Shown: positions 25,257 through 35,510 of the stretch, piece after piece | How positions within the stretch are numbered: position 1 is the stretch's first letter | Layout: every line of letters starts with the position of its first letter | Source: Oxalicibacterium faecigallinarum | Lineage (GTDB): Bacteria > Pseudomonadota > Gammaproteobacteria > Burkholderiales > Burkholderiaceae_D | Direction of reading: 5' to 3' | Assembly: GCF_014635705.1 (NCBI RefSeq) | Contig: NZ_BMDI01000002.1 | Span: forward strand, 558,001 to 622,000 | Length of the DNA stretch: 64,000 nt | Program-made: the position numbers and the translations under genes | Notes under the pieces: generated by a model | Told to the model about the DNA's origin: nothing | What the model saw: the letters and a program-made list of their open reading frames with translations, nothing else | Database searches by the model: none

Positions 25257-25847
25257 ATGAATACCCTGTTGCCCTTCCTGATCTTTGCCTTTGTCTCGTC
25301 CATTACGCCGGGGCCGAATAACATCATGCTGACTTCTTCCGGTATCCGGTTTGGCTTCGTACGCACGATTCCGCACATGCTGGGTGTCGTGAGCGGGTTT
25401 GCCATACTGCTGGCTTTGTGCGCGGCGGGTATTGGCAGTCTGGTACTGGCCTTGCCCGGTGCCGATATGCTGCTGCGCGTGGCCGGATCAGCCTATCTGC
25501 TGTATCTGGCGTGGCAATTGCGGGTGATGAAAGCGGATGACGCAATGACCGGACAGGCAAAGCCGATGTCTTTTGGTGCTGCAGCGTTGTTTCAGTTTGC
25601 CAATCCCAAAGCATGGATCATGGGTATTACCGGCGCGGCCGCCTTCTTGCCGACACTGCAACCGGTCTGGCTGGCTATCTTGCTGTTTTGTCTCGTGTTC
25701 AGTCTGGTCAACCTGCCATGCCTGAGCGTCTGGACTGCCGCAGGTGCCGCCTTGCGCCGCTATTTGCAGGATGTGTTCTGGCGTCGCGTCTTCAGTGTCG
25801 TGATGGTGCTGGCGACCGTCTATGCCGCTGTGGCAATCTGGCTTTAG
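25257..25847 (+). CDS. LysE/RhtB family exporter
   Basis: A 196-residue membrane protein, ATG 25257. The N-terminus FLIFAFVSSITPGPNNIMLT carries the TPGPN motif of LysE/RhtB amino-acid exporters, and FQFANPKAWIMGI matches the conserved NPK segment. Five or six TM helices are expected. It exports an amino acid or related metabolite; the substrate is not predictable. The EamA gene follows nine bases later, so the two exporters are likely one operon. Confidence 0.9.
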   Translation: MNTLLPFLIFAFVSSITPGPNNIMLTSSGIRFGFVRTIPHMLGVVSGFAILLALCAAGIGSLVLALPGADMLLRVAGSAYLLYLAWQLRVMKADDAMTGQAKPMSFGAAALFQFANPKAWIMGITGAAAFLPTLQPVWLAILLFCLVFSLVNLPCLSVWTAAGAALRRYLQDVFWRRVFSVVMVLATVYAAVAIWL

Positions 25848-25856
25848 GTAAAGGCA

Positions 25857-26744
25857 ATGGCAAAAGCGCTTTCTGACGAAACACGCGGCATGCTGTTGGG
25901 TGCCATCGGCATTGCCATGTTCAGCCTGACCTTGCCCTTTACCCGTATTGCGGTAACGGAAATCCATCCTGTCCTGATGGCATTGGGGCGGGCTGTGGTC
26001 GCAGCGATGTGTGGCGCCACGCTGTTGTGGTGGACCAAGGCCCCGCGTCCGAACCGGTCGCAGGTCAAGTCGCTATGCATCGTCGCAGCCGGTTGCGTGC
26101 TGGGCTTTCCGATTTTTACGTCCGTCGCGATGGGAGAGATTCACGCTTCGCATGGTGCCATCATGCTTGGCATTCTGCCGCTGGCGACGGCGCTGTTTGG
26201 CGCGCTCCGTTTTGGCGAGCGTCCTTCTGCAGGTTTCTGGATTGCGGCGGTGATCGGCAGTGCGCTGGTGGCGGCCTTTGCGCTGGAAGAGGGCGGTGGC
26301 ACCTTGCAATGGGGCGATCTGGCGATGTTTATCGCGGTGGTAGCCGCGTCCATGGGGTATGCAGAAGGTGGCCGCTTGTCCGAAACAATGGGCGGACTGA
26401 CCGTGATTTCCTGGGCATTGCTGCTGTCGATGCCACTGGCGTTGCCGGCGCTCGGCTGGCTGATCATGGAGCATGGGCTGCATGCTTCTCCACGTGCCTG
26501 GTTCGGGTTCGCCTATGTGTCCTTGTTCTCGATGTTTATCGGGTTTTTCTTCTGGTACAAGGGACTGGCGCTGGGCGGCATTGCGCGTGTCGGTCAGGTA
26601 CAACTGATCCAGCCTTTCCTGACCCTGCTGGGTGCTGCGGTGATTCTGGGTGAGCCACTGACATGGAAAACCGTCCTGTTTGCGACGCTGATCGTGATTG
26701 TGGTGGCGCTGGGCAAGCGCATGCCGGTTCGCCGTTATGGCTGA
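25857..26744 (+). CDS. EamA family (DMT) transporter
   Basis: A 295-residue protein of ten predicted TM helices in two EamA repeats. The first repeat begins LLGAIGIAMFSLTLPFTRIA; the second ends with LIQPFLTLLGAAVILGEPLTW, the conserved C-terminal EamA pattern. This drug/metabolite superfamily mostly exports small metabolites. It is the second gene after the LysE-type exporter. A weakly related EamA protein sits at 51287. Confidence 0.9.
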   Translation: MAKALSDETRGMLLGAIGIAMFSLTLPFTRIAVTEIHPVLMALGRAVVAAMCGATLLWWTKAPRPNRSQVKSLCIVAAGCVLGFPIFTSVAMGEIHASHGAIMLGILPLATALFGALRFGERPSAGFWIAAVIGSALVAAFALEEGGGTLQWGDLAMFIAVVAASMGYAEGGRLSETMGGLTVISWALLLSMPLALPALGWLIMEHGLHASPRAWFGFAYVSLFSMFIGFFFWYKGLALGGIARVGQVQLIQPFLTLLGAAVILGEPLTWKTVLFATLIVIVVALGKRMPVRRYG

Positions 26745-26895
26745 TGTGATGCGTGTCATTGCCTTGCAACGAGATAGTTCGGTCGGGTTGGCGCGGATTT
26801 GAGATAATCACGGAATTCGGCAATTTTTGCCTGTTTTCGTTTTTCTAACGGTCACGGCGCTTGAGGCGCTGGCCTTGTTTCCTTCCGGAGTCTGC

Positions 26896-27354
26896 ATGTC
26901 CTTCTATGACAAATTGAAAGCCCTGAATATCGAATTGCCTGCGGTGTCCGCGCCCGCTGCCGCCTATGTGATGTATGCACAAACCGGCAACACGATCTTC
27001 CTGTCTGGCCATATCGCAAAAAAGGAAGGCAAGCCATGGGTCGGTCAGTTGGGCAAGGATATGGAAACGGAAGAAGGCAAGCAGGCCGCACGTGTCGTCG
27101 CAATCGATCTGATTGCCACACTGCAAGCGGCCTGCGGCGGCGATCTCAATCGCGTCAAGCGTATCGTCAAGGTCATGAGCCTGGTCAATTCCACACCGGA
27201 CTTTACCGAGCAGCATCTGGTCACCAATGGTGCATCGGAGTTGTTTGGCGAGATTTTTGGTGAGCAGGGCAAGCATGCGCGCTCCGCGTTCGGGGTGGCA
27301 CAGATTCCGCTTGGTGCTTGTGTCGAGATCGAGCTGATTGCCGAAGTGATCTGA
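26896..27354 (+). CDS. RidA family protein (YjgF-like)
   Basis: A 152-residue protein from ATG 26896, with CCGGAG six bases before. TGNTIFLSGHIAKKEGKPW and the C-terminal ARSAFGVAQIPLGACVEIEL (including the Arg and Glu that bind the carboxylate of enamines) fit the RidA superfamily. Canonical RidA deaminates reactive enamine/imine intermediates from PLP enzymes, and a PLP aminotransferase lies directly downstream. It is slightly longer than archetypal RidA, as in the subgroup with an N-terminal extension. Confidence 0.88.
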   Translation: MSFYDKLKALNIELPAVSAPAAAYVMYAQTGNTIFLSGHIAKKEGKPWVGQLGKDMETEEGKQAARVVAIDLIATLQAACGGDLNRVKRIVKVMSLVNSTPDFTEQHLVTNGASELFGEIFGEQGKHARSAFGVAQIPLGACVEIELIAEVI

Positions 27355-27457
27355 GTGTTGCCTGCGTTCTTGCCTGATCTTTCCTTCATTCAACTCTGAC
27401 GGGGTTGCCTCGTCCGATTTACCCGCTCTGCCAAGGCAGAGCACCGTTTCCTGAATC

Positions 27458-28654
27458 ATGAAAATCGAAAATCCAACCCCGATCAAATGGCAGTTTTCCC
27501 AACGCGCTGAACAACTGCAAAGCTCGGTCATCCGCGAAATCCTCAAGGTTACGATGCGGCCCGACATCATCTCGTTCGCGGGTGGCTTGCCTTCGCCGGC
27601 AACCTTCCCGGTCGAGCATATGAAGACGGCATTCGACAAGGTTTTGTCGGATCAGGGCAAGGTGGCTTTGCAGTACGGCCCTACTGATGGCTATGCGCCA
27701 TTGCGTGAATGGATTGCGCAGTCGCTGTCGATCGATGGCGTGACGATTTCACCGGATCAGGTGTTGATGGTATCGGGCTCGCAGCAGGCGCTGGATTTGC
27801 TGGGCAAGGTGCTGGTCGAAGATGGCAGCAAGGTGCTGGTGGAAACACCGAGCTATCTGGGCGCCTTGCAGGCGTTCTCGGTGTATCGCCCGGAGTTCGT
27901 TTCTGTACCGACCGATGAAAACGGCTTGTTGCCGGAAACCGTCGAAGGCATTGCCGATGGTGCCTGCCTGCTGTATTCGTTACCGAACTTCCACAACCCG
28001 ACCGGCCGCACCATGTCGCTCGAACGTCGGGAAGCTCTGGTGGAAACCTGTGCACGTCTTGGCTTGCCCCTGATCGAAGATGATCCGTATGGTGCGCTCA
28101 GCTATGCCGGTGAGCCATTGCCGAAGATGCTGACGATGAATCCGAATGGCGTAATCTATCTGGGTTCGTTTTCCAAGGTGCTGACGCCGGGCATCCGTCT
28201 CGGTTATGTGGTCGCACCGGCGATCCTGATCCGCAAGCTGGAACAGGCCAAGCAGGCATCTGATCTCCACACCTCGCAACTGACGCAGATGGTGGTGTAT
28301 GAAGCGATCAAGGATGGTTTCCTTTCACAGCACATTCCATCGATTCGTACGCTGTATGCCAATCAATGCAAGGTCATGCTGGATGCGCTGGAAGAGTTCT
28401 TCCCGGTTGGCGTCAAATGGAACCAGCCTGCAGGCGGTATGTTCATCTGGGTCACCTTGCCCAAGCACATCGACGGCATGCAATTGCTGGATGAAGCGAT
28501 TGCGCAAAACGTTGCATTCGTTCCGGGCGCACCGTTCTATGCGAACGAGCCAGAAACCAATACCTTGCGTCTGAGTTTTGTCACCGTGCCACCAGAAAAG
28601 ATTCGGCATGGTGTGCAAGTGCTGGCAGGCTTGATCAAGAACAAGCTGCGTTGA
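27458..28654 (+). CDS. PLP-dependent aminotransferase (class I/II, 2-aminoadipate/LysN-like)
   Basis: A 398-residue fold-type I aminotransferase. ISFAGGLPSPATFPVEHM is typical of the kynurenine/2-aminoadipate aminotransferase-II group. The PLP Lys is in YLGSFSKVLTPGIRLGYV, and LPNFHNPTGRTMS and LRLSFVTVPPEKI are conserved. It transfers amino groups from aromatic or dicarboxylic amino acids; the exact substrate is uncertain. It follows ridA by about 100 bases, a logical pairing for scavenging imine by-products, and ends at a strong terminator. Confidence 0.92.
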   Translation: MKIENPTPIKWQFSQRAEQLQSSVIREILKVTMRPDIISFAGGLPSPATFPVEHMKTAFDKVLSDQGKVALQYGPTDGYAPLREWIAQSLSIDGVTISPDQVLMVSGSQQALDLLGKVLVEDGSKVLVETPSYLGALQAFSVYRPEFVSVPTDENGLLPETVEGIADGACLLYSLPNFHNPTGRTMSLERREALVETCARLGLPLIEDDPYGALSYAGEPLPKMLTMNPNGVIYLGSFSKVLTPGIRLGYVVAPAILIRKLEQAKQASDLHTSQLTQMVVYEAIKDGFLSQHIPSIRTLYANQCKVMLDALEEFFPVGVKWNQPAGGMFIWVTLPKHIDGMQLLDEAIAQNVAFVPGAPFYANEPETNTLRLSFVTVPPEKIRHGVQVLAGLIKNKLR

Positions 28655-28670
28655 TCTTCAATCAGCGAAT

Positions 28671-28700
28671 AAAAAACGGCGTCCTCGGACGCCGTTTTTT
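28671..28700. terminator. Bidirectional intrinsic terminator (aminotransferase / MBL lipoprotein)
   Basis: CGGCGTC (28677-28683), loop CTCG and GACGCCG (28688-28694), flanked by six A residues and six T residues, serves both convergent transcripts. Confidence 0.92.
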
Positions 28701-28720
28701 ATTGTGTCGCTCTGGAAGAT

Positions 28721-29836
28721 TTAAGGAATAACTGCACCGTTTTTATCGAAGCGTACCGTCTCACCATGTTTGAGTGCGACAAACGCCTGATCGGCAACCC
28801 CTGCCTTTTTCCGTGCCTCTGCCAGAGCCAGCGGTGGTTCATCCAGCGATTCATCCGCCATCTCGAACGTACCCCAGTGCACACCAATCGAGTAAGCCGA
28901 CTTGATCGTTTGGTGGATCTTGACTGCATCGGCCGGATCGACGTGCTGGGTTTGCATGAACCAGCGTGGCGCGTAGGCACCGATCGGGATCAGTGCCAGA
29001 TCAAAGCTGCCGAAACGCGTGGCGATGTCTTCAAAGTCCTTGGAGAAGCCGGTGTCGCCGGCAAAGAAAACGGAGAAGGGCGTAGCAGTATCCTTGTTGG
29101 TATGCATCGTCCAGCCGCCCCACAGAGTTTCCTGCCGGTCGGTCAGGCTACGCGCGGACCAATGCTGTACTGGCACCAGATGAAAATTCAAGCTACCTTG
29201 CGATGCGCTTTCCCACCAGTCGAGTTCTTTGACGTTGGTGATGCCCAGATCATTGAGCCACGGCTTGATGCCAAGTGGAACGAGGAACAGCGGCGGGCCG
29301 CCATCCTGCTTGTTCAACTGCTCGACCGTTGCACGATCCAGATGATCGTAGTGATTATGTGAAATCAGAACAACATCGATATGCGGCAGTTCGTTCATAT
29401 CCATCGGCGGCGGCACGTGCCGTTTGGGGCCCATGAAGGATAAGGGTGAGGCACGTTTGGACCAGATCGGGTCCGTCAGGACATTGGTGCCCTGCACTTG
29501 CAACAGCACGGTGGCATGGCCGATCCAGGTGGCAGTGGTATCCGTCTTGTTGGCATGCAATGCGACGACATCGGGCCGCACAATCGGGAACGCATAGTTG
29601 TTGGCAGGCGGTTTGGGCAAACCTTGCGTGATGCGTTGCCACTGCCACTTCAGCAAGCCATCCGGCTTTCTGTCGAGATAATTGTTGCGAAAGCCTTCGG
29701 GCGTGTGATGCGGCTTGGCGGGATCGTAGTACGGGTTCTTGTGGCCGCACGCGGCCAGCATCAGCGTGGCGGACAAGGCCAGCAGCAAGCCGGTGCGCGT
29801 CGCTCTGCACGATCTTGCTGCCGTCCCCACCATCAT
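28721..29836 (-). CDS. Metallo-beta-lactamase-fold lipoprotein (NAPE-PLD/UlaG-like)
   Basis: A 371-residue lipoprotein with lipobox LAAC (lipidated Cys30). The zinc motif HxHxDH is HNHYDH at residues 160-165, and further ligands are in [14 protein letters not shown] and [10 protein letters not shown]. The fold and [20 protein letters not shown] match the NAPE-PLD/UlaG-like branch, whose best-known members cleave phospholipid phosphodiesters. It is outer- or inner-membrane anchored facing the periplasm. It overlaps the parC stop by four bases (ATGA), an odd functional partner for topoisomerase. Confidence 0.88.
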   Translation of the reverse strand: MMVGTAARSCRATRTGLLLALSATLMLAACGHKNPYYDPAKPHHTPEGFRNNYLDRKPDGLLKWQWQRITQGLPKPPANNYAFPIVRPDVVALHANKTDTTATWIGHATVLLQVQGTNVLTDPIWSKRASPLSFMGPKRHVPPPMDMNELPHIDVVLISHNHYDHLDRATVEQLNKQDGGPPLFLVPLGIKPWLNDLGITNVKELDWWESASQGSLNFHLVPVQHWSARSLTDRQETLWGGWTMHTNKDTATPFSVFFAGDTGFSKDFEDIATRFGSFDLALIPIGAYAPRWFMQTQHVDPADAVKIHQTIKSAYSIGVHWGTFEMADESLDEPPLALAEARKKAGVADQAFVALKHGETVRFDKNGAVIP

Positions 29837-32148
29837 TTTTGCGGTGCCAGCGTCGTGGCCTTGAGTTTGGATTCCAGTGCCTTGCCCTTGCGCGCACGCT
29901 TGCCGATGTGGATTGCGAGGCCGGACGCGGACAGGGCGACTTCCTGCGCCTTGCCCCCGCGTCCACTGCCACTGACCAGCACGCCACGTTGCGTGATCGG
30001 TTGTGCTGCCAGCAGCTTTTCGTTCTTCTCGAGTTCCATCAGGATCACGCCACGGCCACCAGCCGTGAGTGTCTTGATTTCGTCTAGGCCAAAGACCAGC
30101 AGGCGACCTTTTTCCGACAGGCAGGCAATCGCACTGGCACCGGCAATGACCGGGCGTGGTGCCAATGGCTCATCGCCTTCATCCAGCGTGATGAATGATT
30201 TGCCGCCACGATTGCGTGCGGTCATGTCACCGGCCTTGGCAGTAAAGCCGTAACCGGCGGTCGAAGCGAGCAACAGTTGCGTGTCGCCCGAACCTGCAAA
30301 GTAGTGACGAATCTGGGTGCCGCTGGCGAGTTCGACCAGTGTGGTGATCGGGACGCCATCGCCACGTGCGCCGGGTAGTGCGTTGACCGGCACCGAATAG
30401 ATACGGCCGTTGGAGCCAAATACCAGCAGGTTGTCGACCGTGCGGCATTCGAACGCGTCATACAGCGCATCACCTGCCTTGAACGTGAACTGCGCGGCAT
30501 CATGACCGTGACCGGTACGCGCGCGCACCCAGCCTTTTTGCGAAATGACGACGGTAACCGGTTCGTCGATGACTTTCTGTTCGACCGTCGCTTTCTCGGC
30601 TTCTTCGATCAATGTGCGACGTGCATCGCCAAACTGTTTGGCATCGGCTTCAATTTCCTTGATGACCAGCTTTTTCATCGACGATGGATTGTCGAGCAGA
30701 TCCTGCAAGGTGGTTTTTTCGTTACGCAATGCTGCCAGCTCTTGCTGAATCTTGATCGTTTCCAGACGGGCGAGCTGACGCAACCGGATTTCCAGAATGT
30801 CGTCGGCCTGACGTTCGGACAAGCGGAATGCATCGATCAGTGCTGGCTTCGGCTCATCGGATTCACGGATGATGCGGATGACTTCGTCGATGTTCAGCAG
30901 AATCGCTTCACGTCCTTCAAGGATGTGAATGCGGTCATCGACCTTTTGCAGACGGAATTGCGTACGACGGGTAATCGTCGAGAAGCGGAAGGCGATCCAC
31001 TCCTGCAGGATGTCGGTCAGTGTTTTCTGGCGTGGGCGACCATCGCCGCCGATCATCACCAGATTGACCGAGACACTGGTTTCCAGTGAAGTGTGGGCCA
31101 GCAGCAGGTTGGTGAATTCGGTGTGATCCTGATTCTTGGACTTTGGCTCGAATACCAGACGTACTGGCGCATCGCGGCCCGATTCGTCACGCACGGTATC
31201 GAGCATTGCCAGTACCGTTTGCTTGAGCGCGAGCTGTTCTGGCGACAAAGATTTTTTACCGAGCTTGATCTTTGGATTGGTCAGCTCTTCGATTTCTTCC
31301 AGCACGCGTTGCGACGACACGCCGTGCGGCAGTTCCGTGACAACGGCTTGCCACTGGCCGCGTGCCAGATCTTCGATCTTCCATGTCGCGCGTACCTTGA
31401 GGCTGCCGCGACCGCTGGCGTACATGTCGCTGATGGCGGCTGGCGAGGTGATGATCTGGCCACCACCCGGGAAGTCAGGGCCAGGTACGATTTCCATCAA
31501 CTCGGCATGCGTAAGTTTGGGATTGCGGATCAGTGCAACTGCAGCCTTGGCGATCTCGGTCAGATTATGCGACGGGATTTCCGTCGCCATGCCGACTGCA
31601 ATACCGGATGCGCCATTCAGTAAAACGAATGGCAGACGGCTTGGCAGCAGCTTTGGTTCTTCCGTCGAACCATCATAGTTCGGCTGAAAGTCCACTGTGC
31701 CCATGTCGATTTCTTCGAGCAGCAGCTTGGAGATCGGTGTCAGACGCGCTTCGGTATAACGCATCGCCGCCGCACCGTCACCATCGCGTGAGCCAAAGTT
31801 ACCTTGGCCATCGATCAGCGGATAGCGCAGCGAGAAGTCCTGTGCCATACGCACCAGCGCGTCATACACGGATTGATCGCCGTGCGGATGCAACTTACCG
31901 AGCACGTCGCCGACGACTGCAGCGGATTTGCGCGGCTTGGCGCTGGCGTCGAGTCCCAGCTCATGCATCGCATACAAAATGCGGCGTTGTACCGGTTTCT
32001 GGCCATCGCTCACATCCGGCAGGGCACGGCCCTTGACGACGGAAATGGCGTAGTCGAGATAGGCACGCTCCGCAAACGTCGCGAGCGTCAGCGATTCACC
32101 GCTATCGGAAGGAACAGCTTCGTCAAAAAGATTGGCTTGATCGGTCAT
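29833..32148 (-). CDS. parC: DNA topoisomerase IV subunit A
   Basis: A 771-residue type IIA topoisomerase breakage-reunion subunit. The catalytic Tyr131 is in [12 protein letters not shown] and the region [19 protein letters not shown] (87-105) is the quinolone-determining segment. The residue equivalent to E. coli GyrA Ser83 / ParC Ser80 is Gln92 here. Length and the ISKLLLEEI and beta-pinwheel C-terminal repeats support ParC rather than GyrA. ParE is encoded upstream on the same strand, 139 bases away, and a lipoprotein gene is fused translationally downstream. Confidence 0.96.
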   Translation of the reverse strand: MTDQANLFDEAVPSDSGESLTLATFAERAYLDYAISVVKGRALPDVSDGQKPVQRRILYAMHELGLDASAKPRKSAAVVGDVLGKLHPHGDQSVYDALVRMAQDFSLRYPLIDGQGNFGSRDGDGAAAMRYTEARLTPISKLLLEEIDMGTVDFQPNYDGSTEEPKLLPSRLPFVLLNGASGIAVGMATEIPSHNLTEIAKAAVALIRNPKLTHAELMEIVPGPDFPGGGQIITSPAAISDMYASGRGSLKVRATWKIEDLARGQWQAVVTELPHGVSSQRVLEEIEELTNPKIKLGKKSLSPEQLALKQTVLAMLDTVRDESGRDAPVRLVFEPKSKNQDHTEFTNLLLAHTSLETSVSVNLVMIGGDGRPRQKTLTDILQEWIAFRFSTITRRTQFRLQKVDDRIHILEGREAILLNIDEVIRIIRESDEPKPALIDAFRLSERQADDILEIRLRQLARLETIKIQQELAALRNEKTTLQDLLDNPSSMKKLVIKEIEADAKQFGDARRTLIEEAEKATVEQKVIDEPVTVVISQKGWVRARTGHGHDAAQFTFKAGDALYDAFECRTVDNLLVFGSNGRIYSVPVNALPGARGDGVPITTLVELASGTQIRHYFAGSGDTQLLLASTAGYGFTAKAGDMTARNRGGKSFITLDEGDEPLAPRPVIAGASAIACLSEKGRLLVFGLDEIKTLTAGGRGVILMELEKNEKLLAAQPITQRGVLVSGSGRGGKAQEVALSASGLAIHIGKRARKGKALESKLKATTLAPQK

Positions 32149-32287
32149 CTTGTTTTACACAATTATTCATTACATCAAAAATACCGACGGGTTCAATATC
32201 GGGGCGAGGACAAGGCGGAAGGTCGTAGACAGTGCCAATGGCACGGCAAGACCTTGCAACGCAGTCATCGCTGCGAGATTGAAGTCG

Positions 32288-34282
32288 TCAAATGTCGGCC
32301 TCGGCTTCGTTGCCATGCTCTTCAATCCAGTTCCGTCGTGCCGCTGCTTCACCCTTGCCCATCAGCATATTGAAGCGCGCTTCCGAGAATGGATTGTCAA
32401 ACTCGCCGAGCGAAACCGGCAGCAGGCGACGTGTGTCCGGATTCATCGTGGTCTCCCACAACTGCTCGGCATTCATCTCGCCCAAGCCTTTGAAGCGTGA
32501 AATGCCCCAGGCTTTTTCCTTCACGCCATCCTTGCGCAGCTTGTCTTCGATCGCTTCCAGTTCGCCGTCATCAAGCGCGTACAGTTTCTGGATCGGTTTC
32601 TTGCCACGTGCCGGCGCATCGACGCGATAAAGCGGTGGACGTGCGATACAGATGTGGCCGTGTTCGATCAGCTTCGGGAAGTGCTTGAAGAACAGCGTCA
32701 GCAGCAGAACCTGGATGTGCGAACCATCGACATCCGCATCGGACAGGATGCAGATCTTGCCGTAGCGCAGACCGGACAGATCGGGCTCGTCATTGACGCC
32801 ATGCGGATCGACACCGATGGCGACGGCAATATCGTGAATCTCGTTATTGGCAAACAGGCGATCACGCTCGGTTTCCCAAGAGTTGAGCACCTTGCCGCGC
32901 AACGGCAGGATCGCCTGAAATTCCTTGTCGCGGCCCATCTTCGCCGAACCGCCGGCGGAATCGCCTTCGACGAGGAAGAGTTCATTACGCGTGGTATCGC
33001 TGGATTCGCAATCGGTCAGTTTGCCCGGCAAGACGGCGACGCCGGACGATTTTTTCTTCTCGACTTTTTGCGCCGAGCGCAGGCGCGATTGCGCCTGCTT
33101 GATGACAAGCTCGGCCAGCTTGCGGCCGTAGTCGACGTGCTGATTGAGCCACAGCTCCAGCGCTGGGCGCGAGAAGGTGGACACCAGACGTACGGCATCG
33201 CGGGAGTTCAGGCGTTCTTTAATCTGGCCCTGAAATTGCGGATCGAGCACCTTGGCCGACAGCACGAAGGAAACACGTGCAAACACGTCTTCCGGCAGCA
33301 GCTTGACACCTTTGGGCAGCAGCGAGTGCATCTCGACGAAGTTCTTGACCGCGCCGAACAAGCCTTCGCGCAAGCCGGATTCGTGCGTGCCGCCATTGGA
33401 TGTCGGAATCAGGTTGACGTACGACTCGCGCACGACTGCGCCATCTTCGGTCCATGCCACCACCCACGCTGCGCCTTCACCTTCGGCAAAGCCGTCGGCG
33501 TCCGGGCCTGCGTACTGCTCGCCTTCGAACAGCGGGATCAGCAAGTCCGAGCCGGACGCTTGTGCCAGCGATTCGGTCAGATAACCACGCAAGCCCTGTT
33601 CGTAGAACCAGGTTTGGGTTTCACCGGTTTTGGCTTGGGTCAGGGTAACCTTGACGCCCGGCAGCAGTACTGCCTTGGAGCGCAGCAGACGTTGCAGTTC
33701 GCCCAGCGGAATCGCAGCCGAGTCAAAGTATTTACCATCTGGCCAGACAGTTACACGCGTGCCGTTGCGCTTTTCGTCGCGCTGATACGGGCGCGATGTC
33801 AGCGGTTCGATGACATCGCCTGCGGCGAACGCCAAGTGATGGACGCCGTTGTTGCCATCCTTGCGCCAGACCGTGATTTCCAGCCGCTTGGCCAGCGCGT
33901 TAGTGACCGAGACGCCGACACCGTGCAAACCACCCGAGAAGGCATATGCACCGCCCGAACCTTTATCGAACTTGCCACCCGCGTGCAAGCGCGTAAAGAC
34001 GATTTCAACCGTTGGCACGCCTTCGTCCGGATGCAGGCCGACCGGAATGCCGCGGCCGTCATCCTCGACGCTGACACTGCCATCGGCATTGAGCGTGACC
34101 TGGATGTTCTTGCCGTAGCCACCGAGCGCCTCGTCGGAGGCGTTGTCGATGACTTCCTGAATGATGTGCAGCGGGTTTTCGGTACGGGTGTACATGCCCG
34201 GCCGTTGCTTGACGGGTTCCAGGCCTTTGAGTACTCGGATGGAGGATTCGCTGTAGTCTGCTGGGGATTTTTTAGTGGCCAT
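32288..34282 (-). CDS. parE: DNA topoisomerase IV subunit B
   Basis: A 664-residue GHKL ATPase subunit. The N-terminus has EVIDNASDEALGGYGKN (Asn-containing motif I) and DDGRGIPVGLHPDEG, and GGLHGVGVSVTNAL is motif III. The TOPRIM domain contains LFLVEGDSAGGSAKMGRD and PLRGKVLNSWE, and DADVDGSHIQVLLLT has the metal-binding DxD. It pairs with ParC to decatenate chromosomes. The start at 34282 agrees with the usual ParE N-terminus, and the upstream 386 bases hold its promoter. Confidence 0.96.
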   Translation of the reverse strand: MATKKSPADYSESSIRVLKGLEPVKQRPGMYTRTENPLHIIQEVIDNASDEALGGYGKNIQVTLNADGSVSVEDDGRGIPVGLHPDEGVPTVEIVFTRLHAGGKFDKGSGGAYAFSGGLHGVGVSVTNALAKRLEITVWRKDGNNGVHHLAFAAGDVIEPLTSRPYQRDEKRNGTRVTVWPDGKYFDSAAIPLGELQRLLRSKAVLLPGVKVTLTQAKTGETQTWFYEQGLRGYLTESLAQASGSDLLIPLFEGEQYAGPDADGFAEGEGAAWVVAWTEDGAVVRESYVNLIPTSNGGTHESGLREGLFGAVKNFVEMHSLLPKGVKLLPEDVFARVSFVLSAKVLDPQFQGQIKERLNSRDAVRLVSTFSRPALELWLNQHVDYGRKLAELVIKQAQSRLRSAQKVEKKKSSGVAVLPGKLTDCESSDTTRNELFLVEGDSAGGSAKMGRDKEFQAILPLRGKVLNSWETERDRLFANNEIHDIAVAIGVDPHGVNDEPDLSGLRYGKICILSDADVDGSHIQVLLLTLFFKHFPKLIEHGHICIARPPLYRVDAPARGKKPIQKLYALDDGELEAIEDKLRKDGVKEKAWGISRFKGLGEMNAEQLWETTMNPDTRRLLPVSLGEFDNPFSEARFNMLMGKGEAAARRNWIEEHGNEAEADI

Positions 34283-34668
34283 TCAATCTTGCTGGGGATG
34301 CGGTGGACCTGTGAAAGTCCGTTTCCAAATATTCTGCCTTGCGGCAAAAATGCTGAGTAATGTGTTGCATTCTAATAAAAAAACCAGCCTGCATGCTTTT
34401 ACCGGCTTGCCGGACTGCATTTCCGAACGATTTGCCGACTATACGGGAAACTATGCAAAGACAGGCAAACATGGATTTATTTGCATGAGCATATGGCGCT
34501 TTTTCGGCAAAAGGGTTCCAATAAGAACAATCAGTCCATGCGGTGATTTGCATGGATGCTGGCTGGTAATGCGATCAAATATTGTTTGAAACGAGCTGGT
34601 AAACAGACGACTAGAAAATTGTGCTGTGGCCCAGACGGCGTGCAAGCTGATCGGGTGTGTATCAAGAC
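34283..34668. other. 386-base divergent intergenic region, parE / receiver-like gene
   Basis: No gene is supported. The left third is AT-rich with a T/A tract near 34375-34384. A perfect 7-bp inverted repeat, TCCATGC (34535-34541) and GCATGGA (34550-34556) with an 8-base spacer, lies about 115 bases before the receiver-like start and is a possible regulatory site or hairpin. No clear sigma-70 pair was found by eye. Confidence 0.4.
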
Positions 34669-35499
34669 ATGTCATCCCATTCTTTTCCTTTTGCAGTGCG
34701 TCTGCTGGGCTTTACCCGGCAGGAAACGGATGTCTTCGACGCGACCTTTGCCGTTGAGCAGCAGGGACATCGTTACATGCAACTGCATGAAGACAATCTG
34801 CAAGACCCGGACTTGTATATTGCCGATGCGGCCAGCCTGAAGGCGCTGGTCACTCTCGAGCAATTGCGTCCGAGCGACGTACGACCGGCGTTGCTGGTGG
34901 GCGAGCCGCCAGTGGCCTTGCCTTATGCTCGGGTTGAGCGACCGATACGCTGGCAGCAATTGGTCGAAGTGCTGGACAAGCTGATTGAGACGCGGGCAGA
35001 CGCGTTGTCCCGCCTGCAGGCATCGGACATTGTGACGGTGACCGAGCGCAGGCGCAGTAACCGGGTGGACATTGATCTGACCGATCCGGCTGACTATCTG
35101 AAGATGCGCACCAAACGCAGTCAGGGACGTACTGTGCTGATCGTGGATCAGTCGCCGCAACTGTATGACTGGATTGCTGCCATGTTTGCGCAGGCGCCGG
35201 TCAGGATTCTGTTGGCCGATACCATGTCGGCGGTGGAACAGGCTTGCGTCCTCCACCCGGTCGCAACGGTGATCGTCAATACGACGGCAGCCGGAATGGA
35301 TCCCTATGCGGTGTGCGATCTGGTCACACAGAATCGTGCGCATGACGAGCGGATTGCCGTGATCTTCTTGTCGGCGCGGGACATGACATTCGATGCCGAA
35401 CGTGCTCGTGTATCGGGATATGACGGCTTTTTGTCGATGCCGGTGTCCAAAACCAATCTGACCATCGCCCTGCAGCGTTTCATGCATCTCCCGCGTTGA
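34669..35499 (+). CDS. Degenerate receiver-domain (pseudo-response-regulator) protein
   Basis: A 276-residue protein from ATG 34669 (GTG 34657 also open). The C-terminal half follows the CheY-like fold, but key residues are replaced: the acidic pocket reads VLIVDQS, the phospho-Asp position reads VIVNTTAAGMDP (Asn for Asp), VIFLSARD keeps Ser, and the usual Lys-Pro loop reads GFLSMPVSK. A divergent N-terminal receiver-like domain is also suggested. It is therefore unlikely to be phosphorylated and may be a protein-interaction or scaffold module. No kinase is adjacent. Confidence 0.72.
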   Translation: MSSHSFPFAVRLLGFTRQETDVFDATFAVEQQGHRYMQLHEDNLQDPDLYIADAASLKALVTLEQLRPSDVRPALLVGEPPVALPYARVERPIRWQQLVEVLDKLIETRADALSRLQASDIVTVTERRRSNRVDIDLTDPADYLKMRTKRSQGRTVLIVDQSPQLYDWIAAMFAQAPVRILLADTMSAVEQACVLHPVATVIVNTTAAGMDPYAVCDLVTQNRAHDERIAVIFLSARDMTFDAERARVSGYDGFLSMPVSKTNLTIALQRFMHLPR

Positions 35500-35510
35500 G
35501 CGCGTCGAAC

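Noticed and set aside
32654-34360. A long open frame antisense to parE
   Set aside because: It mirrors the high-coding-bias parE strand, has no family-like motifs or start context, and parE is unambiguous.
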